A DNA stretch of 64,000 nucleotides from Arthrobacter sp. PGP41 (GCF_002953935.1 NZ_CP026514.1:496001-560000), one strand, 5' to 3'. Shown: positions 34,491 to 44,855, counted from the stretch's first letter. The notes: generated from the sequence alone by a model not told the origin. Numbers and translations: made by a program.

Positions 34491-35258
34491 ATGCTCCCCC
34501 CTGAACAGCCTTTGAGCACCACCGATCAGGTCCAGAACCTGATCCTGGAGAGTGCCGACTTCGAGGACTTCCTCAACGAGCTTGCCCGCTTTTCCGCGCA
34601 CCAGATGGCCGGCGGCGGCGACGACGCGCTCTGCGGCATCACGCTGCTCCGGGACCGCAAGGCTGCCACCATCGGCTGGAGCAGCGATTCGGCCCGGGAA
34701 GTGGACCAGATCCAGTATTCGCTCTCGCAGGGACCGTGCCTCACTGCTGCCCAGGAGGAGCGCGAGGTCCACGTTCCGGACCTGTTCGAGGAGAACCGCT
34801 GGGGTCCGGACTACGCAACAGCCGTGGCTTCCCACGGCCTGCGGTCCGTGCTGTCCCTGCCTTTCAACCTGCAGGGGGAAGCAAAAGCGGCCCTGAACCT
34901 GTATTCCGACGCCCCGCGCAAGTTCGATGAGCGTGCGACTGCCAGGGCCCGTGAATTCACCCGGGAGATCTCCCAGGCGCTGCGGCTGGCCGTACGGTTC
35001 TCGCTCCACACCGACAGCGCGGCAAACCTCCGGGCCACCTTGGAATCCCGCACCATCATCGATATCGCCATCGGCATTGTGATGGCTCAGAACAGGTGCA
35101 GCCAGGAGGCTGCAGTCGCCATCCTGACAGAGGCGTCCAGCAACACGAACACCAAGCTGAGGGACATCGCCAAGTCCCTGGTTGATTCGGTGGGCGGTGT
35201 TGGCACCCGGACCCACTTCCAGGAACCGGGGAAGGTCGAGGCGGACCAGAGCGCTTAG
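34491..35258 (+). CDS. GAF-ANTAR domain regulator
   Basis: The 255-residue protein has a GAF domain (about residues 20-165, with SSDSAREVDQIQYSLSQGPCLTAAQEEREVHVPD and GLRSVLSLPFNLQGEAKAALNLYS). A C-terminal ANTAR domain follows (ESRTIIDIAIGIVMAQNRCSQEAAVAILTEASSNTNTKLRDIAKSLVDS). ANTAR proteins bind dual-hairpin RNA and suppress terminators. This layout is common in actinobacteria, with several copies per genome. The ATG has a CGGAG upstream. The adjoining STAS protein may belong to the same circuit. Confidence 0.88.
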   Translation: MLPPEQPLSTTDQVQNLILESADFEDFLNELARFSAHQMAGGGDDALCGITLLRDRKAATIGWSSDSAREVDQIQYSLSQGPCLTAAQEEREVHVPDLFEENRWGPDYATAVASHGLRSVLSLPFNLQGEAKAALNLYSDAPRKFDERATARAREFTREISQALRLAVRFSLHTDSAANLRATLESRTIIDIAIGIVMAQNRCSQEAAVAILTEASSNTNTKLRDIAKSLVDSVGGVGTRTHFQEPGKVEADQSA

Positions 35259-35361
35259 TAGGCTCCCTTCCTTGTTACTGGCGGGTTGTGCAGGGGCTTG
35301 GGGGGAGGTTACGCTTACGGAGGTTGAGCCGTCGGCCATAGACACCTCTTTTGGAGTACCT

Positions 35362-35985
35362 ATGGACCGCGCCTTAAATGCCTTTGTTAACCTCGACGTT
35401 CCCGCCGATGTTGTCCGAATCGATGTCCGGGGAAGCCTCAACCAGGTCTCCAGGCCCGAACTCGCCCACATTATCCGGCGGATCAGGCGGATGGGCATCC
35501 GCTCCCATGTCCGTATTGACCTTTCCGGGGCTGTACTCGTGGAGTCGACCGCCCTCGCCGGCCTGCGGAGCGACCTGAATGCCATCGACACCGGTACGCT
35601 GCCCGGAATCTATGGCGGCGGCGTTTCCCTGGAGTTCTCCCGCGGCACCGGGGAGCGGGCCGCGGGCCACGACCTAGATGGACCTGGGCTTGCACTCATC
35701 GACGGGCTAACCGACGGCTGCGGGGACGCCGGGGACCTTGCCGAGGGTTTTGCGCTGGTGCCCGCCGGCCGCCTCGATGAGTTGTGCGGCCAGTCGCTGG
35801 CAGAGTATTCGGACGCGGAACTGCTGGCCGCGAGCGACTCCATCTTTGCCCTGCTGGACAGCCCGAAAGCGTTCCCGGGCTCGGACCTGCTGGGCCGCTA
35901 CAACGACATCGGAGACGAGCTGCGGCGGCGCCAGCATGAGGCCGGCGCACCTCTTCCCGCCTCGGAGGGGCAGGCGGCCAGCTGA
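35362..35985 (+). CDS. STAS-domain-like protein of unknown function
   Basis: The 207-residue product begins with a STAS-like region (VVRIDVRGSLNQVSRPELAHIIRRIRRMGIRSHVRIDLSGAVLVESTALAGLRSDL). Its C-terminal half is mixed (LCGQSLAEYSDAELLAASDSIFALLDSPKAFPGSDLLGRYNDIGDELRRR). STAS proteins act as anti-anti-sigma factors or in nucleotide sensing; the usual phospho-Ser cannot be placed with certainty, though VESTAL is in the right place. It starts 103 bp after the ANTAR gene. The ATG follows TTGGAG. Confidence 0.7.
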   Translation: MDRALNAFVNLDVPADVVRIDVRGSLNQVSRPELAHIIRRIRRMGIRSHVRIDLSGAVLVESTALAGLRSDLNAIDTGTLPGIYGGGVSLEFSRGTGERAAGHDLDGPGLALIDGLTDGCGDAGDLAEGFALVPAGRLDELCGQSLAEYSDAELLAASDSIFALLDSPKAFPGSDLLGRYNDIGDELRRRQHEAGAPLPASEGQAAS

Positions 35986-36067
35986 GCGTTGCCGCTGGCC
36001 GGGCGTCACTCAATGGTTACCGCAGCCTTCTTGCGGCGGTAAGTTCAGGTGTGCCTACGGTAGAGGC

Positions 36068-37108
36068 GTGCCGTATGAGGGGGAGGTAAGTCCGCAGGAC
36101 CGGCCCGAGGTCCAAGGGGCCCGGCTGCTGGCGGAAGGTGCTGCCCTCAAGCAGTTCTCCCGGCGCGGGTTCCTGTCGGGAGCCGGCGCGTCGGGACTGC
36201 TGGCCGCGGACATGCTGCTGACCCGCCAGGTGCAGTCACAGCGGCGGATCAATCGGATCCTGCCCGTTGATGACGGCTTCGCCGATGTCTATTATCCCGA
36301 TGCCAGTTGGTTCCTGTTTCCCGGCTACAAGACGAGCTGGGAAGAAGCCCAGTGGATCCTCAACTCCCTCCGCGGTGCGCTGAACAAGCGCGCCCGGCTT
36401 TCCGCCGTCGGGTATTCAAACCAGGGCCTGGACATTGACGAGATCGTGATTGCGGTCATCGAATATGTACGGGCGCAGAAGCTCACCAAGCTGTTCTTCT
36501 ACGGCCATAGCTTCGGCGGGATGGTGGCCACCCAAGTGGCCGCACGCCTGCTGGAGATCCACGGCGTGGAGGTGCAGTTCATCGTTCTCGATTCCAGCCC
36601 CTACAGCAAGCATGACGTCCTGGACCAGAGCTGGTTCGACGGCGTGGTGTTCCTTTATGAGCGCGGGTTCCGGTTCCCGTCCACCCTCCGCGGCGGTTAC
36701 GAGCTGGGGGAACGGGTCATCCACAAGGACGAACGGAGCTGGCGCCAAATCCTTGACCAGACCCTGGAGCAGCTGTCGCCAATCGCCCCGTCCAGCGTGC
36801 TCATCCAGTCCGAGTCCGCGTACATCTACCACTTCGAGGGCAGCAGGTTCGCGGACAAACTGGGCGGCGCCAAGATGGCCTACATCGGCAACCCCGGCGA
36901 CCGCACTGTCCGCTACCAGACGGCGGCGGAGGCCTGGGCCGTAGCCTACAAGGCGAACATGGTGTCGAGCTCCCTTCAAACCGAGGGCGCCAGGCCGGCG
37001 CATGCGAGCCCGGGCTGGAACCCCAACGTCTACCGGCCGGTCCTGGAGGAACTGCTGGATGAGCACTTCCCGCTGCCCCGCGGCGGCTCCCGGGTGACGG
37101 TGTTCTAG
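36068..37108 (+). CDS. Tat-exported alpha/beta hydrolase
   Basis: From the GTG at 36068 the protein is 346 residues. A twin-arginine signal (FSRRGFLSGAGASGLLAADML, about residues 27-47) leads into an alpha/beta hydrolase domain with the nucleophile elbow FFYGHSFGGMVATQVAARLL and the following strand VQFIVLDSSPY. An acid/His pair near VRYQTAAEA is uncertain. It is a secreted or lipid-side hydrolase; the substrate is unknown. Its stop overlaps the stop of the convergent HAD gene. The start is a guess among weak choices; an earlier ATG at 35738 would overlap the STAS gene. Confidence 0.72.
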   Translation: MPYEGEVSPQDRPEVQGARLLAEGAALKQFSRRGFLSGAGASGLLAADMLLTRQVQSQRRINRILPVDDGFADVYYPDASWFLFPGYKTSWEEAQWILNSLRGALNKRARLSAVGYSNQGLDIDEIVIAVIEYVRAQKLTKLFFYGHSFGGMVATQVAARLLEIHGVEVQFIVLDSSPYSKHDVLDQSWFDGVVFLYERGFRFPSTLRGGYELGERVIHKDERSWRQILDQTLEQLSPIAPSSVLIQSESAYIYHFEGSRFADKLGGAKMAYIGNPGDRTVRYQTAAEAWAVAYKANMVSSSLQTEGARPAHASPGWNPNVYRPVLEELLDEHFPLPRGGSRVTVF

Positions 37109-37935
37109 ATCTGGTTCTTCAGGTCAGCCACGGAGTTCAGGACCTGGTTCGGCCGGAAGGGAAACGCTGCGATGTCGTCCTTTTGGGTGATGCCGCTGAG
37201 GACCAGGACGGTGTGAAGGCCCGCCTCCATGCCGGCAATGATGTCCGTGTCCATCCGGTCCCCGATCATTGCGGTGGTTTCGGAATGGGCGTCGATCTGG
37301 TTCATCGCCGAGCGGAACATCATGGGGTTCGGCTTGCCCACGATGTACGGCTCACGGCCGGTGGCCTTGGTGATCAGGGCGGCGATTGCTCCGGTGGCAG
37401 GCATGGGGCCGTCTTTGGAGGGGCCGGTGGCATCCGGGTTGGTGGCGATGAACCGGGCGCCCGCGAGGATCAGGCGGATGGCCATGGTGATGGCTTCAAA
37501 AGAGTATGTGCGCGTCTCGCCGAGCACCACGAAGTCAGGGTTCTGGTCGGTGAGGATGAAACCTGCCTCGTGCAGCGCGGTCGTCAGTCCTGCCTCGCCG
37601 ATGGTGTAGGCGCGGTTTCCGGAATCCGAGCCCCGCACCTGGTCCTTGAGGAACTGCGCGGTGGCCAGGGCGGAGGTCCAGATGTTCTCTTCGGGGATTT
37701 CCAGGCCGGAGGAGCGCAGGCGCGCAGCGAGGTCCCGCGGGGTGAAGATGGAGTTATTGGTCAGCACCAGGAAGCGCTTGGAGGTATCCACCCAGCGCTG
37801 GATGAGCTCAGCGGCGCCGGGGATCGGCTGGTTCTCATGGACCAGCACGCCGTCCATGTCCGTCAGCCAGCATTCAATCTCCTGGCCGCTGCGGTATACC
37901 GCCGGTGATCCCTTGACCTTGTCCTCGTCTGCCAT
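37105..37935 (-). CDS. HAD-IIA family phosphatase (NagD-like)
   Basis: The 276-residue protein has the HAD motif I CWLTDMDGVLVHENQPIPGA, motif II VLTNNSIFTPRDLAARL, the NagD-type segment FIATNPDATGPSKDGPMPATGAIAALITKATG and motif IV MIGDRMDTDIIAGMEAGLHTVLVLSG. These enzymes dephosphorylate nucleotides or sugar phosphates in the cytosol. It is divergent from the TrmH-family gene by 62 bp. The stop codon TAG overlaps the hydrolase stop within CTAG. Confidence 0.9.
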   Translation of the reverse strand: MADEDKVKGSPAVYRSGQEIECWLTDMDGVLVHENQPIPGAAELIQRWVDTSKRFLVLTNNSIFTPRDLAARLRSSGLEIPEENIWTSALATAQFLKDQVRGSDSGNRAYTIGEAGLTTALHEAGFILTDQNPDFVVLGETRTYSFEAITMAIRLILAGARFIATNPDATGPSKDGPMPATGAIAALITKATGREPYIVGKPNPMMFRSAMNQIDAHSETTAMIGDRMDTDIIAGMEAGLHTVLVLSGITQKDDIAAFPFRPNQVLNSVADLKNQI

Positions 37936-37997
37936 GCCTACCTCCGCCTGTGATGACTGTGATGAAAAGCCCGAAAGGTCCAGTCTAGTGTTGAGGG

Positions 37998-38675
37998 GTG
38001 AACCAAACGCCCGGCATGACGTCCCACCCCCAGCAGCCCGAACCTGAGGAGGCTGCCCCTGAAAAGCCGGAGGTCGGCGTCGGGCCCTGGGAGGGTGAAC
38101 TGCCCGAAGGCGACCACTGGGACCCCGATCTCCTCGCCGACGGCGACCGCCGCAACGTGCTTGACAAGTACCGCTACTGGAAGCACGAGGCGATTGTGGC
38201 GGAGCTGGACTCCAGGCGCCACAACTTCCACGTCGCCATCGAGAACTGGCAGCACGACCTCAACATCGGCACCGTGGTGCGCACTGCCAACGCGTTCCTC
38301 GCCAAGGAAGTGCATATCATCGGACGACGGCGGTGGAACCGGCGGGGCGCCATGGTCACCGACCGCTACCAGCATGTCCGGCACCACCCAACTGTGGCGG
38401 ACTTCGTGGCCTGGGCACAGGGAGAGGGGCTGGCGATCATCGGGATCGACATTTTCCCGGACTCGGTGCCGCTGGAGACCTATGAACTGCCCAGGGACTG
38501 CGTGCTGGTGTTCGGACAGGAGGGACCCGGGCTGACGCCGGAGGTCCATGAGGCTGCCGTGGCCACCCTGTCCATCGAGCAGTTCGGCTCCACCCGGTCC
38601 ATCAACGCAGCGTCGGCCGCGGCCATCGCCATGCACGCCTGGGTGCGCCGGCACGTGTTCAACCAGCACGTGTAG
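37998..38675 (+). CDS. SpoU/TrmH family RNA methyltransferase
   Basis: The 225-residue protein has the three SPOUT motifs: NIGTVVRTANAFLAKEVHIIGRRR, DCVLVFGQEGPGLTPEV and LSIEQFGSTRSINAASAAAIAMHAW. These form the knotted AdoMet site of 2'-O-methyltransferases on tRNA or rRNA. The N-terminus is a Pro/Glu-rich extension before the fold. The start is a GTG at 37998; an ATG at 38019 is possible. Target RNA is not determinable here. Confidence 0.9.
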   Translation: MNQTPGMTSHPQQPEPEEAAPEKPEVGVGPWEGELPEGDHWDPDLLADGDRRNVLDKYRYWKHEAIVAELDSRRHNFHVAIENWQHDLNIGTVVRTANAFLAKEVHIIGRRRWNRRGAMVTDRYQHVRHHPTVADFVAWAQGEGLAIIGIDIFPDSVPLETYELPRDCVLVFGQEGPGLTPEVHEAAVATLSIEQFGSTRSINAASAAAIAMHAWVRRHVFNQHV

Positions 38676-38808
38676 TGGACGCCGGGATCGCGGGCGCCGT
38701 GGGCGTAACCCAGAGCACAGCCCGCGCGGAAATGACTAGGATGGTGCTAGCCGTAAGCGGTACTCCAGGGTTACCAGCCCACAGACGAACCTCAGCATAG
38801 GAGTCAGC

Positions 38809-39828
<1,020 letters not shown>

Positions 39829-39830
39829 GA

Positions 39831-40253
39831 ATGTCCGACGAGTTCCGCAGGAACCTGATGGGCCCGGAGCCCACGCTCCTGCCCGCCGAGACGGAGGTTT
39901 ACGAGCAGCTGGAAGCGGGCCGGGAAGCACTGGACCTCGTGGAGAAGCACCCCACATCTTCGCTGCTGTGGGCCGTGCTTGCCGAAGAGGCGTGGGCAGA
40001 GGGACGCACCATCGATTCCTACGCCTACTCGCGGGTCGGATACCACCGCGGCCTGGACTCGCTGCGCCGCAACGGCTGGCGCGGTGTGGGTCCGATCCCG
40101 TGGGAGCACGAGCCCAACCGCGGCTTCCTGCGGGCGCTGTACTCGCTCGGCCGCGCCTCGGCTGCGATTGGCGAAGCGGAAGAGCCGGCACGGATCGAGA
40201 AGTTCCTCAATGATTCCGACCCTGCGGCCAAGGCAGCCATCGAAGCTTCCTAG
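39831..40253 (+). CDS. DUF3151 family protein
   Basis: The 140-residue soluble protein has the DUF3151 signature LLWAVLAEEAWAEGRTIDSYAYSRVGYHRGLDSLRRNGWRGVGPIPWEHEPNRGFLRALYSL. It nearly abuts fba, a neighbourhood that recurs in actinobacteria. The function is unknown. It is helical and lacks membrane segments. Confidence 0.88.
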   Translation: MSDEFRRNLMGPEPTLLPAETEVYEQLEAGREALDLVEKHPTSSLLWAVLAEEAWAEGRTIDSYAYSRVGYHRGLDSLRRNGWRGVGPIPWEHEPNRGFLRALYSLGRASAAIGEAEEPARIEKFLNDSDPAAKAAIEAS

Positions 40254-40259
40254 CAACAG

Positions 40260-40322
40260 CAACGCGGGGTCACTTAACGCCCTTTCCGGGACTCGGAGAC
40301 GGCGTTTAGTGACCCCGCGTTG
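40260..40322. repeat. 63-bp palindromic element, family A, copy 2
   Basis: The ends CAACGCGGGGTCA and TGACCCCGCGTTG form a perfect 13-bp inverted repeat; pairing continues inward (CTTAACGCC with GGCGTTTAG) with one mismatch. It has the same length and outer arms as 27558-27620 and again lies between convergent genes. Confidence 0.85.
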
Positions 40323-40331
40323 GTTTAACGA

Positions 40332-40381
40332 ACGACGGCGGGCGGTCACCTTTTTCGCGAAAGGTGACCGCCCGCCGTCGT
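40332..40381. terminator. Very strong GC-rich hairpin, possible bidirectional terminator
   Basis: A perfect 22-bp stem (40332-40353 with 40360-40381) has a six-base TTCGCG loop. It lies 10 bases after family A copy 2 and between the convergent DUF3151 and UDG-family genes. A T run is present only inside the arm. Confidence 0.6.
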
Positions 40382-40442
40382 AAGCGGTGATTCTGGTGGT
40401 ATGGGCCCACGTCCCCAGGGTTCCCTGGCCGAGCTTGCGAGG

Positions 40443-41084
40443 TTAGGGGGCGGATGGGGACTTCTGCAGCCCTGTCCGCGCCATCGCGTCCGCATAGGCG
40501 ACCCGCATGTCCTCGAGGTATTCCTCCTGGCGGGCAGGTGAACCGGCGAAGGCACGGCCGCTGAGGGAGCGCACCTTGTACGTCTTCAGGCCACGGCGCC
40601 AGAGCAGCGGGACTTCGGTCTTCAGGAGCAGGTTGGCCAGGCGGTTGGCTTCAGTGCCGTGGGCAACGATGACCGAGGCGCGGGGAACCACCGCCAGAAA
40701 CTTGAGCAGCGGCTTGAGGCCTGCCGAGATCTGGTCCGGGGTGAATTTGCCGTTTGCCTCGCCGGGGATGTGCCAGGGGTGGACATTCCACGGCATCACG
40801 AACTCGGGACGCAGGCCCAGCTTCCACTGGATACCCAGCATCCGGGTGGCGGCGTCGTCGTCCCCGGGTGTGATGAAGCCTGACTTGTCTGCCTCCCCGA
40901 TGTTCGAGTACAGGCTGATGATGCGGCACTCGTCCACATCGTGCATGGGATCGACGTAGGGCACCATAGTGCCGGGCTTGGCGTCCTGCAGGGAATCGCA
41001 CAGTTCGTTAACGGCAGCAACGTTGGGTTCGTAGCGGCGGCTCAGGAGTTGCTCATGGAAGGATTCGGGTGCCAGGGCTGTCAT
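40443..41084 (-). CDS. Uracil-DNA glycosylase superfamily protein
   Basis: The 213-residue product, from the ATG at 41084, has a UDG-fold pattern: SLYSNIGEADKSGFITPGDDDAATRMLGIQWKLGL (resembling the GEAPG region), FVMPWNVHPWHIP, and VIVAHGTEANRLANLL. The catalytic residues differ from E. coli Ung, so this is one of the diverged family members. Uracil excision is therefore likely but not certain. An upstream extension to 41150 lacks conservation. Confidence 0.72.
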   Translation of the reverse strand: MTALAPESFHEQLLSRRYEPNVAAVNELCDSLQDAKPGTMVPYVDPMHDVDECRIISLYSNIGEADKSGFITPGDDDAATRMLGIQWKLGLRPEFVMPWNVHPWHIPGEANGKFTPDQISAGLKPLLKFLAVVPRASVIVAHGTEANRLANLLLKTEVPLLWRRGLKTYKVRSLSGRAFAGSPARQEEYLEDMRVAYADAMARTGLQKSPSAP

Positions 41085-41442
41085 GAAGTGCTTGATCTCC
41101 TGCGGGGATTGATGGTGCTTCCGCCGGTGGAAATGGGCGCACGGCGGCATGGCTCATCAACGGCGGTTATTTGGGGTGGGCCGATTCCTGGTCGGCCTTT
41201 GCCAGTTTAGCAAGCCCCGCCAAACGAAACGCCGGTCGCCCGGACCCAAAACGCATGGACAGGTCGCCGGAGCCGCTGGGGACGGCTTCAGGCGCGTATC
41301 TTTCAGAACGTAATAACTGCCTGCAGGATCCAGTCACATCCATTGACAGGATTAATCCAGCTTGGTTGGCTTTTGTCACAGCCCGTGATGGGGGACATGG
41401 CGGGCTGGTCGCACCCAATTGCACCGGAAGAGGTACAGCACC
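41085..41442. other. 358-bp intergenic region with no gene seen
   Basis: This gap lies between divergent genes (UDG-family and carboxypeptidase). I find no convincing small gene or RNA. A TTGACA hexamer at 41344-41349 could be part of a plus promoter, but no good -10 box follows at 16-18 bases. Confidence 0.4.
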
Positions 41443-42504
41443 GTGAGAAATACCCTGGCAACCTTCAGGACCCTGGCAGTATCGGGGGCCCTGGCCCTTG
41501 CAGCAATAGCTGCGCCCGCACCCGCGCTCGCCGTCGGCGAAGGCCCCAACTATGACGGCAACGGCCAGATCACCACATCGAAGCTTGCCACCTATGACCA
41601 GATGGTCTCGTTCCTCAAGGACCAGGACGCCCGCCAGTCGGCCATGGAGCTTGAAGTCATCGGCCAAACGGTGAAGGGCCGGGACATCCACCTGGTCAAG
41701 TACATTTCAGACCCGGCCAAGCCCACCATCCTCTACCTGACGCAGCAGCACGGCAACGAGCAGCTCACCACCGAAGGTGCGCTGGAATTCGTCAAGCACC
41801 TTGGCACCGGCAAATCGCAGGATGTCCTGGACGGGGTGAATATCCTCATCGTGCCCATGCTTAATGCGGACGGCGCCATGGGCGATGTGAACTTCCCGCT
41901 GGACGACTACCTGGCCAAGGGCGGCCGGAACATGACCCGCTACAACGCGGAGGAGGTTGACCTCAACCGCGACCACGTGGCCAAAATCCAACCCGAGACC
42001 CAGGCGCTCCACAACAACGTGATGCGCAAGTACAACGTGGACTACATGATCGACCTGCACCACCAGGGCACCCGCAGCCAGCGTGACGGTGAACTGGTGT
42101 CCGGCTCCATCCTGTACCCCACCACCCCCAACGCCGATCCCGCAGTGGTGGAAAAGTCCAAGCAGCTGGGCGCCGTGGTGTTCCACAACGTTGACTCCAC
42201 GGGCTGGGGCCACCTGGGCAAGTACTTGGGCGGCAGCGCCGAAACCATCAGCCGCAATGGCATCGCAGTGGAATACGGCATCGCAACGCTCCTGTTCGAG
42301 ATGCGCGGCATGTCCGACCACTACCTGGACGGCTACGCCCTGGGGCTCCGGAGCAACGGCTACCTGATCAAGCAGACGGTGACCACGCTGACCGCCACCG
42401 CCGCTGCCATTGCTGACGGTTCAATTGCCGACGCCGACACCTCCTTCTGGGACAGCCTCGCCACCCAGACCTCCCGCCCGGGAGAGGAAGCCGACGACGA
42501 GTAG
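41443..42504 (+). CDS. Secreted M14-family zinc carboxypeptidase
   Basis: From the GTG at 41443, which has AAGAGG upstream, the product is 353 residues. It has a signal peptide ending APALA. The M14 zinc site is LTQQHGNEQ (His and Glu ligands), with DLNRDH and the second His in MIDLHHQGTRSQRDG, and a C-terminal region with AVEYGIATLLFEMRG placing the catalytic Glu. It would remove C-terminal residues from peptides or cell-wall substrates outside the cell. An upstream TTG at 41419 is a weaker start. Confidence 0.85.
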   Translation: MRNTLATFRTLAVSGALALAAIAAPAPALAVGEGPNYDGNGQITTSKLATYDQMVSFLKDQDARQSAMELEVIGQTVKGRDIHLVKYISDPAKPTILYLTQQHGNEQLTTEGALEFVKHLGTGKSQDVLDGVNILIVPMLNADGAMGDVNFPLDDYLAKGGRNMTRYNAEEVDLNRDHVAKIQPETQALHNNVMRKYNVDYMIDLHHQGTRSQRDGELVSGSILYPTTPNADPAVVEKSKQLGAVVFHNVDSTGWGHLGKYLGGSAETISRNGIAVEYGIATLLFEMRGMSDHYLDGYALGLRSNGYLIKQTVTTLTATAAAIADGSIADADTSFWDSLATQTSRPGEEADDE

Positions 42505-42522
42505 CAGCCCGCGCTGACAGTG

Positions 42523-42574
42523 CGCCGCGGTCCTCCCTGCGGGAGCCCTTTACCCTGCAGGAAGGACCGCGGCG
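42523..42574. terminator. Long GC-rich inverted repeat after the carboxypeptidase gene
   Basis: Arms of 18 bases (CGCCGCGGTCCTCCCTGC and its complement at 42557-42574, one mismatch) flank a 16-base loop. It starts about 20 bases after the stop codon; there is no T run. Confidence 0.45.
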
Positions 42575-42761
42575 GCCAACGAGTGGACAAAGTCCCTCAT
42601 CGGCTAAACTTGGGTGGTAAGAGCCCCGGAACTCTTGCGTCGTTGCGCCGCCCCGCGGACCAGCGAAGGCCGGTACGTTCGGGGCATTCTCATGAACGGC
42701 GCTGCGCAGGACCGCCACTTGGTGGCTACCCGGGCAGCCCGAACGAATGGGGGAGGATCCC

Positions 42762-44051
42762 ATGCCAGCAATTGTGATCGTAGGAGCCCAGTGGGGCGAC
42801 GAAGGAAAAGGCAAGGCCACCGATCTCCTGGGCGGCCGTGTTGATTACGTCGTCAAGCCAAACGGCGGCAACAACGCCGGGCACACCGTCGTCGTAGGCG
42901 GTGAAAAGTACGAACTCAAGCTGTTGCCGGCAGGCATTCTCAGCCCCAACGCAGTCCCCATTATCGGTAACGGCTGCGTGGTCAACCTCGAGGCCCTTTT
43001 CCAGGAAATTGACGGCCTGCAGGCCCGCGGTGCGGACACCTCCAAGCTCCGCGTCTCGGCCAACGCCCACCTGGTGGCCCCGTACCACCAGGTGCTGGAT
43101 AAGGTCACGGAACGTTTCCTCGGCAGCCGCGCCATTGGCACAACAGGCCGCGGCATTGGCCCGGCCTACATGGACAAGGTGGCCCGCCTGGGCATCCGCG
43201 TGCAGGACGTCTTCGACGAGTCCATCCTCCGCCAGAAGGTGGAAGGGTCGCTGCGCCAGAAGAACGAGCTCCTGGTCAAGGTTTACAACCGCCGCGGCGT
43301 GGTGGTGGACGAGATCGTGGAGTACTTCCTGTCCTTCGCCGAACGGCTCCGCCCGCTGGTCATCGACAGCACCCTGGTCCTGAACTCGGCTTTGGACGAG
43401 GGCAAGGTAGTCCTGATGGAAGGCGGCCAGGCGACCTTCCTGGACGTGGACCACGGGACGTACCCGTTCGTGACCTCCTCCAACCCCACGGCAGGAGGCG
43501 CCTCCGTTGGTTCGGGCATCGGGCCCACCCGCATCTCGCGCTCCATAGGCATCATCAAGGCGTACACCACCCGCGTGGGCGCCGGCCCGTTCCCCACGGA
43601 ACTCTTTGACGAGATGGGCATGTACCTGCAGAAGACAGGCGGCGAGTTCGGTGTCAACACCGGCCGACCCCGCCGCTGCGGTTGGTACGACGCCGTCCTG
43701 GCCCGCCACGCCTCCCGCGTCAACGGCTTCACGGACTACTTCGTCACCAAGCTGGACGTGCTCACAGGCATCGAGCAGATCCCTGTGTGCGTGGCCTATG
43801 ACGTGGACGGCGTCAGGCACGATGAAATGCCCATGACGCAGACCGAATTCCACCACGCCAAGCCCATCTTCGAGTACTTCGAGGGCTGGACCGAGGACAT
43901 CACCACCGCCCGTACCCTGGCAGACCTGCCGGAAAACGCACGCAATTACGTGCTTGCGCTTGAGAAGCTGTCCGGCACGCGCTTCTCCGCAATCGGCGTG
44001 GGGCCGGACCGGGACCAGACCATCGTAGTGAACGACCTCATCAACGACTGA
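42762..44051 (+). CDS. purA: Adenylosuccinate synthetase
   Basis: The 429-residue enzyme has the GTP-binding loop [18 protein letters not shown], the [14 protein letters not shown] segment, the IMP-loop [14 protein letters not shown] and the C-terminal base-recognition region. It condenses IMP with aspartate in AMP synthesis. I start at the ATG preceded by GGGAGG (42762), which yields [10 protein letters not shown]; a start 15 bases earlier is weaker. It is far from the purSQL genes of this window. Confidence 0.95.
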   Translation: MPAIVIVGAQWGDEGKGKATDLLGGRVDYVVKPNGGNNAGHTVVVGGEKYELKLLPAGILSPNAVPIIGNGCVVNLEALFQEIDGLQARGADTSKLRVSANAHLVAPYHQVLDKVTERFLGSRAIGTTGRGIGPAYMDKVARLGIRVQDVFDESILRQKVEGSLRQKNELLVKVYNRRGVVVDEIVEYFLSFAERLRPLVIDSTLVLNSALDEGKVVLMEGGQATFLDVDHGTYPFVTSSNPTAGGASVGSGIGPTRISRSIGIIKAYTTRVGAGPFPTELFDEMGMYLQKTGGEFGVNTGRPRRCGWYDAVLARHASRVNGFTDYFVTKLDVLTGIEQIPVCVAYDVDGVRHDEMPMTQTEFHHAKPIFEYFEGWTEDITTARTLADLPENARNYVLALEKLSGTRFSAIGVGPDRDQTIVVNDLIND

Positions 44052-44228
44052 CCGGGCAGGAATTGCGACGGCGGCGGGCCACCTTTCCGAGGGGGTCCGC
44101 CGCTTGCGTTTGCCAGGGCCGCCGGGGCGTGGATCAATTTACACAGGATTAACGCGGTTGGCCTTGTGGGGCCGAAGGCGCGCCCGCGAGACTCGTCTGT
44201 ACACCGTGTGACCCGAGGAAGGATTGTC

Positions 44229-44582
44229 ATGGCCGGAAAGTTCGAAGCGTTCGTTGACTCTGACGCGTATTTCAGGTTCCGGCTCTTGGCACCTGACGGC
44301 GCAGTGGTGGCTGTCTCCGGACCATACGAGGACAAGCATGCCCTCGCGGCCGGCATCGCCGCGGTCCGCGAATGTGCAGGGACCGGGCTGGTCACCGATC
44401 TCTGCCCCGCCGGCGTGGCCGTGCGCCAGGCCGCGGCTGACGTGCGGGTCCGGGTACCAGTGCCCGCCGGGGTGGACTGTGATGGCCCGCGCGTCCCGGC
44501 AGGAGTGCACACCTTTGTCCTCGCCAAAGGGCCTCGGCGGCAGGGAACCAGGCCACGCTGGAGTGCCGCGGCAGCCCGCTGA
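44229..44582 (+). CDS. DUF1508 (YegP-like) protein
   Basis: The 117-residue product begins MAGKFEAFVDSDAYFRFRLLAPDGAVVAVSGPYEDKHALAAGI. This is the YegP/DUF1508 repeat, in which a residue pattern of F-[RK]-F and a later GV recurs. A second half is more diverged. The function is unknown; no membrane segment is seen. It is a monocistronic plus gene between purA and the sigma factor. An upstream extension to 44166 is not supported. Confidence 0.75.
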   Translation: MAGKFEAFVDSDAYFRFRLLAPDGAVVAVSGPYEDKHALAAGIAAVRECAGTGLVTDLCPAGVAVRQAAADVRVRVPVPAGVDCDGPRVPAGVHTFVLAKGPRRQGTRPRWSAAAAR

Positions 44583-44663
44583 TTCCCTGGAAAAAGGATC
44601 TTCAAAGTTTTTTCCCCACACGCGTAACCCTTGGCGTGCCTGCAGCGATTACCCATATGTAGC

Positions 44664-44703
44664 GCCGGTCTGGAACTTGTCCCCCATCACGTTCCAGACC
44701 GGC
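44664..44703. repeat. Perfect 13-bp inverted repeat in the 273-bp gap before the sigma factor
   Basis: GCCGGTCTGGAAC and GTTCCAGACCGGC enclose a 14-base loop. It could terminate the DUF1508 transcript or act in the leader of the sigma-factor gene; the rest of the gap (44583-44855) shows nothing I can name. Confidence 0.55.
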
Positions 44704-44855
44704 TCTTCCACTTTCCGAGGGCAGGGGCAGCTGCCGCATGGGACCGGCGGGATGCGCGTGGCGGTCCCGGACGGTGATTACCCTGGGGGTAAAGTTGTGC
44801 CGGGAAACCGGCCTTACACAGGCCGGACAGCTTCTCCGTTCAAACGAACCCCCTT

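Noticed and set aside
36421..36430. A possible frameshift in the Tat hydrolase gene
   Set aside because: The frame is continuous through the signal, nucleophile elbow and C-terminus, and codon bias does not change.
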